From Prevotella sp. (GTDB taxonomy: Bacteria; Bacteroidota; Bacteroidia; Bacteroidales; Bacteroidaceae): a DNA stretch of 64,000 nt. Location: assembly GCA_017548275.1 (NCBI GenBank), contig JAFZAH010000049.1, positions 62,001 to 126,000 on the forward strand. Reading direction: 5' to 3'. The translations under genes and the position numbers were made by a program. Below, in pieces: positions 44,186-51,971 of the stretch; position 1 is the first letter of the stretch; the number at the start of each line of letters is the position of its first letter. The notes below the pieces were generated by a model. It was not told the DNA's origin. It saw only the letters and a list, made by a program, of their open reading frames with translations, and searched no databases.

Positions 44186-44896
44186 TTAATGATGCACGAG
44201 TGTGCCTATCTCCTCACCCTCCATCACTTTTTTCAGGTTGCCCTTGACATCCATGTTGAAAACGTAGATGGGCAGGTCGTTGTCATTGCACATCACTACT
44301 GCCGAGAGGTCCATCACCTTCAGCCCGCGCTCCAACACCTCATCGTAGGTGATGTCATCGAACTTGGTGGCCGTCGGGTCTTTTTCGGGGTCAGCGGTAT
44401 AGATGCCGTCCACGCGTGTGCCTTTGAGCATCACATCGGCCTCAATTTCCACACCACGCAACGAAGAACCTGTGTCGGTGGTGAAATAAGGCTGTCCAGT
44501 ACCTGCAGAGAAGATACAGACGCGGCCTGCCTCCAGGTTCTCTATCGCCTTCCATTTCGAATAGAACTCGCCGATGGGCTCCATGCGGATGGCTGTGAGC
44601 ACCTTGTTGGGCACACCTTCAGCCGTGAGTGCCGATGACAACGCCAAGGAGTTGATGACCGTGGCCAACATGCCCATCTGGTCGCCCTTCACACGGTCGA
44701 AACCCTGTGTGGCACCGCTCAGTCCGCGGAAGATGTTGCCACCGCCGATGACGATGCCGATTTGCACGCCCATGTCGTACACTTCTTTAATCTGTTGGGC
44801 ATACTCTGCCAAATGCTCCGGGTCAATACCGTAGCCTTTCTTACCCATGAGGCTCTCGCCGCTGAGTTTCAATAAGATTCTTTTAAAACGTGCCAT
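44186..44896 (-). CDS. pyrH: UMP kinase
   Basis: Phosphorylates UMP to UDP with ATP in pyrimidine nucleotide synthesis, cytoplasmic hexamer. The 236-residue protein has the amino-acid-kinase fold motifs KRILLKLSGESLMG (about 5-18), GIVIGGGNIFRG (about 47-58), DQMGMLATVINSLAL (about 71-86), FSAGTGQPYFTTDT (about 130-142) and KMDLSAVVMC-like DLSAVVMCNDNDLPIYVFN near 195. Length is typical. No Bacteroidetes-type promoter was found just upstream; the region before it holds simple repeats. Confidence 0.97.
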   Translation of the reverse strand: MARFKRILLKLSGESLMGKKGYGIDPEHLAEYAQQIKEVYDMGVQIGIVIGGGNIFRGLSGATQGFDRVKGDQMGMLATVINSLALSSALTAEGVPNKVLTAIRMEPIGEFYSKWKAIENLEAGRVCIFSAGTGQPYFTTDTGSSLRGVEIEADVMLKGTRVDGIYTADPEKDPTATKFDDITYDEVLERGLKVMDLSAVVMCNDNDLPIYVFNMDVKGNLKKVMEGEEIGTLVHH

Positions 44897-44904
44897 AATA
44901 TTTG

Positions 44905-44980
44905 TTTTTGGTTTGAGATTTGAGATTTGAGGTTTATTCTTTGAGAAGTTAAAGAAGTTAAGGAAGTTAAAGAAGTGAAA
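44905..44980. repeat. Simple repeats upstream of pyrH
   Basis: GTTTGAG/ATTTGAG units (about 44909-44933), also seen at 32548-32583, followed by four copies of GAAGTTAA-type 9-mers (about 44943-44979). Confidence 0.65.
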
Positions 44981-45034
44981 GCCAATAGTTCACTATTTAG
45001 GAGTTTAGACATTACCATTCTATTAGAGGGCTAT

Positions 45035-45856
45035 TTACTCCCCTCGCCCTTTGGGAAGGCTACGGGGGGGCGAGTATCGCTCGGGATGGAGGGGTTGGGG
45101 GTGAGGCGCCCTTGGAGAGGGGACGGGGATGAGACACTTCACCTCACCGAACGCATATAGACGCTCTTTTCCTGCATCGTCTCGGAGATGGAGGTGACCG
45201 TCGGGGGTCACGGTGATGATTTCCGCCTGAAACGCGCCATTATCATCAATATAGGGCCAGAAGCCTTGACGATGGTACAATGCCTCGTGATAAGCCTTGC
45301 GGAAAGGCTCCTGCTCGCCGTTGTACAACCGTCGCAGATAATCCTGCAGATGACTGACGATGGCGTGTAGCAATGCCTCGCGGTCCACCTCATGTCCGAC
45401 GATTTGACGCAATGACACAGGATTGGTCACATCGCTGCGGAACACCTGTTGGTTGACGTTCACCCCCACCCCGAAGATACAACGCCGGATGCCTTTTGAT
45501 GAAACGGATGTCTCGATGAGCGTACCGCTGATTTTTTGGTCCCGCCAATAGATGTCATTGGGCCATTTCAGGGTGACACCGTCGGTGTGGGTATCGAGCA
45601 CATTTTTCAACGCCAACGCTCCCACCTCAGATAGGATAAACTGGTCGGCAACAGCCACATTCACCGGATGGATAAGCACGCTGAACAGCAGATTCTTTGC
45701 CCGTTCACTCTCCCACGAATGAGTACCCTGTCCGCGGCCGGCGGTCTGGAAATCCGTCGTCACCACCACCATATCGTCCTCCGCGTCATCGTGATAATCA
45801 CGCAGGAAGCGGTTGGTGGAGTCGGTCTCGCTCAGGTGAATGAATCGGGTTTTCAT
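45035..45856 (-). CDS. birA: Biotin--[acetyl-CoA-carboxylase] ligase, with repeat-derived C-terminal tail
   Basis: Attaches biotin to the carrier protein of acetyl-CoA carboxylase via biotinyl-AMP. The 273-residue protein lacks the N-terminal HTH of E. coli BirA (mono-functional type) and shows AGRGQGTHSWES (biotinoyl-AMP loop, about 39-50), KWPNDIYW (about 97-104), and GVGVNVNQ (about 129-136). The family domain ends near CLIP (about 248). The last 25 residues (starting VPSPRAPHPQPLHPERYSP) are encoded by a C-rich intergenic repeat, so the original stop was probably lost and the frame extended into the repeat. Confidence 0.92.
   Translation of the reverse strand: MKTRFIHLSETDSTNRFLRDYHDDAEDDMVVVTTDFQTAGRGQGTHSWESERAKNLLFSVLIHPVNVAVADQFILSEVGALALKNVLDTHTDGVTLKWPNDIYWRDQKISGTLIETSVSSKGIRRCIFGVGVNVNQQVFRSDVTNPVSLRQIVGHEVDREALLHAIVSHLQDYLRRLYNGEQEPFRKAYHEALYHRQGFWPYIDDNGAFQAEIITVTPDGHLHLRDDAGKERLYAFGEVKCLIPVPSPRAPHPQPLHPERYSPPRSLPKGRGE
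45037..45125 (-). repeat. C-rich intergenic repeat read as the end of birA
   Basis: On the minus strand: CCCCTCTCCAAGGGCG, CACCCCCAACCCCTCC and CTTCCCAAAGGGCGAGGGG. Related to the blocks at 19393, 26774 and 57918. Confidence 0.6.
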
Positions 45857-45966
45857 AGTTGGAATATCGGGGAGAGGAGTGGAAACGTTTGTTGTCTATT
45901 TGAGGAATGATGGTTGGGGGAACTCGCAGTCGCTTGGGCATTTTCCACCCTTTTAGCCTGTCCGCT

Positions 45967-46341
45967 CTAAATGGAAGGAGGCAGGAATGCGTTCTCAAAA
46001 TGCTCGATATGCACATCATTATCGGAAGTGCCCACCACGGTGATGACGTCGAAGCGGATGTTCTTATTCACTTCATACCTCCGCAGATATGCCTTGGCTG
46101 CCAGCATCAGCGAATGACGTTTGTTCCAGTCCACAGCCTGTTCGGGTTGGGCGAACACCGTGTCACGGCGCGTTTTCACCTCGACAAAGACCAGCGTGTT
46201 CTCATCAGGTGTCGTCGCCACAATGTCCAAATCGCGGTGTCCGCTTTTCCAGTCAAGATGAAGGACGTAGTACCCCTTGACAGTGAGATACGCAGCCGCT
46301 TTTCGCTCACCCCATTTCCCCAGTTCATTATGTGCCGCCAT
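45967..46341 (-). CDS. yraN: YraN family (UPF0102) nuclease-like protein
   Basis: A 124-residue protein with the UPF0102/YraN pattern: GERKAAAYLTVKGYYVLHLDWKSG, where RDLDIVA and FVEVKTRR form a PD-(D/E)xK-like nuclease core (Asp near 39, Glu-x-Lys near 54-56). The family resembles Holliday-junction resolvases but its function is not established. It has its own promoter; birA begins 110 nt downstream in the same direction and may be co-transcribed. Confidence 0.93.
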   Translation of the reverse strand: MAAHNELGKWGERKAAAYLTVKGYYVLHLDWKSGHRDLDIVATTPDENTLVFVEVKTRRDTVFAQPEQAVDWNKRHSLMLAAKAYLRRYEVNKNIRFDVITVVGTSDNDVHIEHFENAFLPPSI

Positions 46342-46361
46342 GGTGTTCCGAATATTTTATG

Positions 46362-46393
46362 CAAATGTACGAATTAGCGAATAAAAAGCCAAA
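46362..46393 (-). promoter_or_regulatory. Promoter of yraN
   Basis: On the minus strand TTTG (plus 46390-46393), a 20-nt spacer and TACATTTG (plus 46362-46369), 20 nt before the start codon. Confidence 0.7.
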
Positions 46394-46605
46394 TAAATTT
46401 GGCTTTTTTGAGCGTGAGTATATTCAACAAAGTTAAATATACGATTAAGCGAGGAAAAAAGCAAATCAATTTGAGTTTTTCGAGCGAGAGTATATTCTAC
46501 GTAGTAAAATCTACGATTAAGCGAGGAAAAAGCAAAATTAAATTTGGCTTTTTTGAGTGTGAGTATATTCTACAAAAATATACGATTAAGCGAGGAAAAG
46601 ACGTC
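46387..46605. repeat. Three tandem ~71-bp repeats with terminator-like hairpins
   Basis: The marker ACGATTAAGCGAGGAAAA lies at 46441, 46513 and 46582 (72 and 69 nt apart), each unit also having a GAG-GAGTATATTC segment. The first unit begins with AGCCAAA-TAAA-TTTGGCT plus a T-run (46387-46409), a terminator-like hairpin, echoed in the other units (CAAATCAATTTG, CAAATTAAATTTG). An open frame across the units is a by-product of the near-72-nt period. Confidence 0.8.
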
Positions 46606-46953
46606 TCTATCCATTCGTTGTGGGAGAGCAGACCTGAGAGCACGCGAATTGGGGAGTGTAGGGGCGGTGTCCCCGTGCCCGCCCGCACGAGCGGCAGCGA
46701 CTTCAAAACGAACACAAATCTGCCGAATCGACACGAATAATGATAGTCTAAGGAATAAAGGAAGGACACAAATCTACAATAATCTATCAATAATTTTAAT
46801 TGATGGGTCATTCTGAAAATTCATGCAATTACTTCCCATTAGTCAGTGGGTCTTTGACAAATCTCGTGTTCGGAAGACAATAAGGACAACACAAGACAAC
46901 AATGAAATACCAAATGGCGTCTCCTTCTCTCCAAAATCTCCGTAGAGTCTGTT

Positions 46954-47058
46954 CATCGGGATTGCAAATCCCGATGACTTGAGTATAATGTTTTTCAATC
47001 CGAGAAAAGCGCATTACAAATGCTGATATTCACTGCATCGGGATTGCAAACCCCGATG
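46954..47058. repeat. Paired CATCGGG hairpins (REP-like)
   Basis: CATCGGGATT-GCA-AATCCCGATG (46954-46976) and CATCGGG...CCCGATG (47036-47058), 82 nt apart in the same orientation. They resemble the short palindromic repeats linked to IS200-like transposases in other bacteria, but no transposase is in the window. The region 46606-47171 otherwise holds only a GC-rich fragment (about 46660-46695) and no credible gene. Confidence 0.6.
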
Positions 47059-47171
47059 AACTGAGCTCTCACAAGATGCCATGCCAAAATTGGCGACATA
47101 ATGGTTTGAACAGAGTGAAGTATTCTCATGATAGATTTGTCACTTTTATTACCATAGACATTTCGTTTCTA

Positions 47172-49172
47172 TCAATAGTTCGTAATAAGCAGATGTGTGA
47201 CCTTCTTGTCATTCCTATTCATGAAGCTGACCACATACTCTTTATTGAAAGTGCGGATGTTTATCCCCTCTTTATTGTACAAGCCATAAATAAAGCCGGT
47301 ATTCTTTATGATTACCATCCATTTGGCCTTACATTCGGATATAAGATAATTTGCCAGTCGCTTTTGATCATCTCTCGTAAATGCATTTTGTGCATAAGTG
47401 CTGAATTCACTATCATAGGGCGGATCGAGGAATATGAAGTCATTATCCTTCGGCTTTACCATCCTTAGAAATTGTTCAAAGTCAAGATTATAGATTTTGG
47501 TTTTCTTAAAATGGCTCAGCAATTCCTTTGACCTATAATAACACAGCTTTTTGTTCAGCAGTTTGCTGTTATATGCAATACCGCCATATGGTACATTGAA
47601 CTCGCCCTTTGAACTATATCTGAACATTCCGCTATATGCATAATTACGCATGAAGAAGAATAAGGCACAATGTAATTTTGAATTGTTGTCAGCTATTTTA
47701 TGGTCGTTATACAGATGACGATAATTCATGTAGACTGCACTTTTGATTGCCGTCTCGATGTTATCATTCAAATCTGCGTCCGGAAGAATATGCTTCTCTA
47801 TCTCCAATTCACGCATACGAACCATTTTACGGAGCAGATTTGTTTCCATCTCTTTCAACAAGATACATGGCAATGACGCGTATTCTTTGCCTATAATGTC
47901 AAGAATAGACTGTTTGTGGTTTTGGCAAAACGTATGAATGAACTCCCTTAACTCACTCTTGCCAATCAACTCCTTCCTATACCCTACATAAGTTTCAACT
48001 AACTGAGGATTTGCTCTGAAGAAATCTAAAGAGTTGTTCCAGGACATATCCATCATCTCTACATATTTAAAGAAATCATCATCTGATTTCTCAATACAGC
48101 GATACAGCTCTATCAGTTCTGTTGAAAAGTCATTGATGAGATATTCATCAGCTTCAACTCCCATAAAGACTGAGCCTCCTCCTACAAACGGTTCAATAAA
48201 ACGCTCGAATTTTGGAGCATTGGGAAGAATGTATTTCAGTTCTTTATCCTTACCTCCTGGCCATTTGATAATTGGGGATAACCCTGATGCAATAACCTTA
48301 CTTTCTTTTTCCGAGTGATTATCTGTGTTCTCTGTTCCAAAGAACAAATTCAATTCACGTATTGGAGATATCGGGATGTCTAATGGTTCACATGCCATAT
48401 ACACTTCTGATTCTTGCGCTTGGGTGTTTGCAATTGGCTGAGAGAACAAATCACCCTGCGATAAAACAATTTCTATTCTCTTCTTTGCTGCTTCAAAATA
48501 GATCTCGTCAAGCTCTACTCCTACAAAACGCCTGTTGAGACTTAATGAAGCTACGCCTGTTGAGCCTACTCCCATAAAAGGGTCAAAAACAATATCATCT
48601 TTATTCGATGCTATCTCTATCATCTTCTTCAAAATGGCAACCGGTTTCTGAGCTGGATGCTTTGGATTGCTCAGTCGCTCTGGCTTCATACAAATAGAGC
48701 TTTCTATAAAGTTATGCATCTCTGCTTGTGAGATAAAATTCCATGTGTGTTTTTTGTTCCAACAGGTAAAAATCATCTCGCAACTATTCAGGAAACCAGC
48801 CTTGTATATCTTGGGGGCCGGATTGGTCTTATGCCAAATCATAAAGTTTGAAGTGTCAAACCTATGATCTAAGCAGTTATACCATCTTCCTAACTGATTG
48901 TAAGAAGTAAAAATAAACAGATTTCCCGTTGGTTTCAGAATTCTGATAAATTCATCAGCCCATTCTTCTGGATTGAAATCTATCATATCCCACTCTGCAA
49001 CGTCATTATTCATGGCAGTACGTCCAGGGAGAGGGATGTTCCCTGTTGAATGCTGACCAAGATTATATGGAGGATCAGTTAGGATAAAATCAACCGAATT
49101 ATCGGGAATACGCTTTATAATATCTCGGCTGTCAGCCTTTAGTATACACTTTCTCCAATTTGGATCTTTCAT
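47172..49172 (-). CDS. Fused double DNA adenine/N4-cytosine methyltransferase of a type II R-M system
   Basis: One 666-residue chain carries two methyltransferase units. The N-terminal unit (about 1-250) has DFILTDPPYNLGQ (motif IV, about 30) before DPFMGVGSTGVASLSLNRRFVGVEL (motif I near 200), the beta-class order. The C-terminal unit (about 300-666) has IIKWPGGKDKEL and FIEPFVGGGSVFMG (motifs X and I) before FIFLDPPYDSEF (motif IV, near 587), the Dam-like alpha class. Fusions of two methyltransferases are known for asymmetric type IIS sites (M.FokI type), each half modifying one strand. It overlaps the endonuclease gene by 4 nt (ATGA). AT-rich composition suggests transfer. Confidence 0.93.
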   Translation of the reverse strand: MKDPNWRKCILKADSRDIIKRIPDNSVDFILTDPPYNLGQHSTGNIPLPGRTAMNNDVAEWDMIDFNPEEWADEFIRILKPTGNLFIFTSYNQLGRWYNCLDHRFDTSNFMIWHKTNPAPKIYKAGFLNSCEMIFTCWNKKHTWNFISQAEMHNFIESSICMKPERLSNPKHPAQKPVAILKKMIEIASNKDDIVFDPFMGVGSTGVASLSLNRRFVGVELDEIYFEAAKKRIEIVLSQGDLFSQPIANTQAQESEVYMACEPLDIPISPIRELNLFFGTENTDNHSEKESKVIASGLSPIIKWPGGKDKELKYILPNAPKFERFIEPFVGGGSVFMGVEADEYLINDFSTELIELYRCIEKSDDDFFKYVEMMDMSWNNSLDFFRANPQLVETYVGYRKELIGKSELREFIHTFCQNHKQSILDIIGKEYASLPCILLKEMETNLLRKMVRMRELEIEKHILPDADLNDNIETAIKSAVYMNYRHLYNDHKIADNNSKLHCALFFFMRNYAYSGMFRYSSKGEFNVPYGGIAYNSKLLNKKLCYYRSKELLSHFKKTKIYNLDFEQFLRMVKPKDNDFIFLDPPYDSEFSTYAQNAFTRDDQKRLANYLISECKAKWMVIIKNTGFIYGLYNKEGINIRTFNKEYVVSFMNRNDKKVTHLLITNY

Positions 49173-50050
49173 TGTTCGTTAGGTAGATAAGCGTCCTTAA
49201 TCCTGTTTAATGCTTCGTTAATCAAGTGAGCGTTCTTAGTGTACTCATCAATAACGATTTCATATCCTCTTTCATCTTTGCACACCAGATTCCAGAAATC
49301 TTTGCTTATGCAGAGTTCTTCGTCTGCAAAAAATTGCCTTACTCTTCCTTGAGTCCAAGGCTTACCTTCTCCGTATCTATTGTATGCTGTGGCAAAGAGA
49401 ATTCTAACATTATCTTCTGAGCCAAGGGTATTAGATAGTATGCAGAATTGCTCCAACAATGCCTCTTTCTCAGAGCGTGCTTTCTTATTGTCTAAATCAC
49501 CGCCGATTTTCAATTCTATCAGATAGTGCATGCCCGTTTCAGTATCTCTTAGGTAATAGTCGCTAACATGCATCTTATTGTGACTTACACTCTTGTTCCT
49601 TCTAATGATATCACGGTAATCCTCAATACTTGGTTTTTTATGATTAGCACCCTTCGTATTTTTGTAGCACTCCAATATTTCTGCAATATAATCTGTCTGC
49701 TCCTGATAAATAACCCCCTCTACTTCCTGCGTTACCTCGTAATTCAAAGTGGCAATTTTGATAGCCATCTTCTCCAACATATTACCAAGAGAACTATCCA
49801 ATGACCTCGCAAGTGCAGAATAGTATTGTATTTCAGGACCGAGTGCTGCAATAAAGACATTATGTATTTTCATATTGATAGTGCCATCTTCGTCATCTAC
49901 TTCAGAAAGATGTCTGTCAGAGAATGCTGCGGCATAGGCTTCTACAAAGCTACTGACAATAGCACGGATTGCCTTTTCTTTATTTACTGTTTCCTTTGCG
50001 GAAACATAGGTTGGGCTAGGCGAAGTGGAATAATGTGTTACTTGAATCAT
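49169..50050 (-). CDS. Predicted type II restriction endonuclease (TdeIII-like, tentative)
   Basis: The preferred start is the ATG at 50050 (293 residues); a GTG at 50080 would extend it into a conserved RNA hairpin. A PD-(D/E)xK-like nuclease core is visible: VSDYYL followed by YLIELKIGGDLDNKKAR (Asp near 163, Glu-x-Lys near 181-183). The segment GGDLDNKKARSEKEALLEQF recalls the TdeIII group of restriction enzymes, but this is from memory and uncertain. It is translationally coupled to the double methyltransferase (4-nt overlap), which supports the role. Cutting site unknown. Confidence 0.82.
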   Translation of the reverse strand: MIQVTHYSTSPSPTYVSAKETVNKEKAIRAIVSSFVEAYAAAFSDRHLSEVDDEDGTINMKIHNVFIAALGPEIQYYSALARSLDSSLGNMLEKMAIKIATLNYEVTQEVEGVIYQEQTDYIAEILECYKNTKGANHKKPSIEDYRDIIRRNKSVSHNKMHVSDYYLRDTETGMHYLIELKIGGDLDNKKARSEKEALLEQFCILSNTLGSEDNVRILFATAYNRYGEGKPWTQGRVRQFFADEELCISKDFWNLVCKDERGYEIVIDEYTKNAHLINEALNRIKDAYLPNEQ

Positions 50051-50055
50051 GGGCG

Positions 50056-50450
50056 CTTGAGTAATAAAACAGGTAAGCACCCAACCTGAAATTAAACATG
50101 ATTATCTACAACATACAAAAACGTGGGTGCTTACTACTGCCTGTTCGTTGTTCACGGCCTTCCACAGCCTTGGTAATTAAACAGACAGAGAAACACCCAC
50201 GCAGGAGTATATAGTACACCCGTAAAGTGTGCTTTTGAGGGCACAAAGTACCCTCGCAGCACACTACGGAGTAGTATATGATACACCCCGTGGTGTCACC
50301 CCAGCTTTTGTTTTTGAATTACCGTTCGATTGTGGAAGTTTTGAACAACCAAAAACAAAGCGTCAGTAACGCCTTTCAATATGTAGTGCTCCGCCCATCG
50401 GCTCCGTCCTCCTCAGAGGACATCGCTGCCGCAACAGGCAGATAGCAATT
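50056..50450 (-). ncRNA. Structured leader RNA B, upstream of the second R-M system
   Basis: Minus strand, same order as element A: CTGCCT / GGGCGG stem (plus 50436-50441 with 50391-50396), hairpin GGCGTTACTGACGC, long-range helix GTTGTTC, CTTCCACA, GGTAATT (plus 50343-50349, 50331-50338, 50317-50323) with AATTACC, TGTGGAAG, GAACAAC (50172-50178, 50159-50166, 50147-50153), central hairpin 50220-50269 with tip GAGGGTAC / GTGCCCTC, and terminal stem CGTGGGTGTTT / AAGCACCCACG followed by five U. A downstream hairpin CAGGT / ACCTG (50070-50088) shows GGGTGCTT in its loop, complementary to AAGCACCC. Nearly all helix sequences differ from A yet pairing is kept. Confidence 0.75.
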
Positions 50451-50451
50451 G

Positions 50452-50459
50452 CAAAGATA
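50452..50459 (-). promoter_or_regulatory. -7 box for RNA element B
   Basis: TATCTTTG on the minus strand directly before GCAATTGCTATCTGCC, the counterpart of the box at 25377-25384. Start near 50446 gives a leader of about 395 nt. Confidence 0.6.
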
Positions 50460-50924
50460 CAAAATAATTCCGTTCCTTTATTATAATAAAGGTGTTTTTA
50501 AATCTATTTTAACCAATGGGGATAGATTTCCTGAATTCGTTGATTTTTTAAATTTAAAAAACAAGTTATAATCAGGTCGTTATGATTAGATATCAGGGTG
50601 ATTTGGGAGACGCATCGACGAAGTCAGCGCAAAAGAAGAGAGAGTTACGATATTCAACTTTCTCTACGTTTGCTCCGTAGATAGAGGGTGTTAGAGGAAG
50701 ATAGAAGAAGATAAAAGACATTAGTTTTGCTATAGAAATGTCGCAGACAGAGTATTGTCTTCTATATTCCGCCGCTGAAAGCGGCGAGTAAGCGAGTGCA
50801 ATCAAACTTGTTTGAATTGCTAAGCGAAAGCCGGTTCAACGAAGTAAAAGCGGCTATCTCCCTTTATCTTCCTATATCTTCTTAACATGCGAAACTCGAG
50901 TTAAAAGATTTTTTCCACCCGATA
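50460..50924. other. Non-coding stretch with small palindromes
   Basis: No credible gene. It holds a perfect hairpin CGCCGCT-GAA-AGCGGCG (50770-50786), then GCAATCAAAC / GTTTGAATTGC (about 50808-50830), and purine-rich simple sequence (GAAGATAGAAGAAGATAAAAG). No ATPase gene for the B12 transporter is present here. Confidence 0.55.
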
Positions 50925-51962
50925 TCAACCCCGGCTATGTCTTTGTTTGGCGATGACATAGATGATGACAGGGGCGCCGAAAAGGGGTGTGGTGGCATTG
51001 AGAGGGATGACGCCGGCGTCGCCTGGGAGTACGCAGATGATGTTACACATCAAGGCTACGACGGCTCCTGTGAGTATGGTGGCAGGCATGAGCACCTGAT
51101 GGTTTTCAGTGACGAGCAACATTCTTGCGATGTGTGGCACAGCCAACCCGATAAACGCCACGGGTCCGCAAAAGGCGGTGGTGATGGCGGTGAGCAGTCC
51201 TGTGAGGAAAAGCAGATAGTTTCTCACCCTGCGTATATTGATGCCCAGATTCTCGGCATACTTATCACCGAGGAGCATGGCATTGAGGGGTTTGATGAGC
51301 ATGAGCGAGAGGCCGAGAGCAATCAGCGTGACGAACGCAAAGACAGGCATCTGCTGCATGGTGACCCCTCCGAAATTGCCCAATCCCCATATCATATAAC
51401 TCTGCACGCCCTGCTCGGTGGCGAAGAAATTGAGCAGAGAGATGGCCGCTGAAGCCATATAACCAATCATGATGCCCACGATGAGCAACATGACATTGTT
51501 TTTGACAACCGTGGCAAGGAGCAGGATGACCGCCATGACCAACATGGCCCCTGCGAACGCCGCCACCAAGACGGCGACGAACCCCGTGAGCGAATAGTCG
51601 CCCACGGTGATGCTGCCTCCGAGCAGGAGCATGACGAGAGCCACGCCGAGCGAGGCGCCGCTATTGATACCGAAGATGCTGGGTCCGGCTAAAGGGTTGC
51701 GAAAAGCCGTCTGCAACATCAGTCCACTCATGGCGAGGGATGCGCCGCACAAGATGGCGGTCAGTGCCTGGGGCAGACGGCTTTTCAACACGATATAAGC
51801 CCATGACGGTTTTGCCGCCTCATGACCGAGAAGAATATCCACCACATCACCTGCGGGAATACGCACCGCCCCCATCAACATGTTCAGCGCAAAGAGCACG
51901 AGCATGAGCAGGGTCATGACGATGAAAAATGGTTTTCTCTTCATATCAGAATAACGCGGCAT
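50925..51962 (-). CDS. btuC: Vitamin B12 ABC transporter permease (FecCD family)
   Basis: Inner-membrane permease of 345 residues with about nine to ten membrane segments and the FecCD/BtuC landmarks: LGGASLAMSGLMLQTAFRNPLAGPS-like (seen as GASLAMSGLMLQTAFRNPLA, about 75-95), FGINSGASLGVALVML, and FCGPVAFIGLAVPHIARML near 265. A second ATG at 51944 is an alternative start. It is the last gene of the B12 operon, 9 nt after the binding-protein gene. No ATPase gene (btuD) follows in the window, so the ATPase must be encoded elsewhere. Confidence 0.9.
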   Translation of the reverse strand: MPRYSDMKRKPFFIVMTLLMLVLFALNMLMGAVRIPAGDVVDILLGHEAAKPSWAYIVLKSRLPQALTAILCGASLAMSGLMLQTAFRNPLAGPSIFGINSGASLGVALVMLLLGGSITVGDYSLTGFVAVLVAAFAGAMLVMAVILLLATVVKNNVMLLIVGIMIGYMASAAISLLNFFATEQGVQSYMIWGLGNFGGVTMQQMPVFAFVTLIALGLSLMLIKPLNAMLLGDKYAENLGINIRRVRNYLLFLTGLLTAITTAFCGPVAFIGLAVPHIARMLLVTENHQVLMPATILTGAVVALMCNIICVLPGDAGVIPLNATTPLFGAPVIIYVIAKQRHSRG

Positions 51963-51971
51963 CGACCGCCA

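Noticed and set aside
46399-46740. 113-codon open frame across the tandem repeats upstream of yraN
   Set aside because: It is a by-product of a repeat period near 72 nt, then runs into a GC-rich repeat fragment.
46829-47014. 61-codon minus-strand open frame
   Set aside because: It translates through a REP-like hairpin and has no start context or recognisable family.
50593-50805. 70-codon minus-strand open frame
   Set aside because: It contains the CGCCGCT hairpin and purine-rich simple sequence typical of intergenic repeats.
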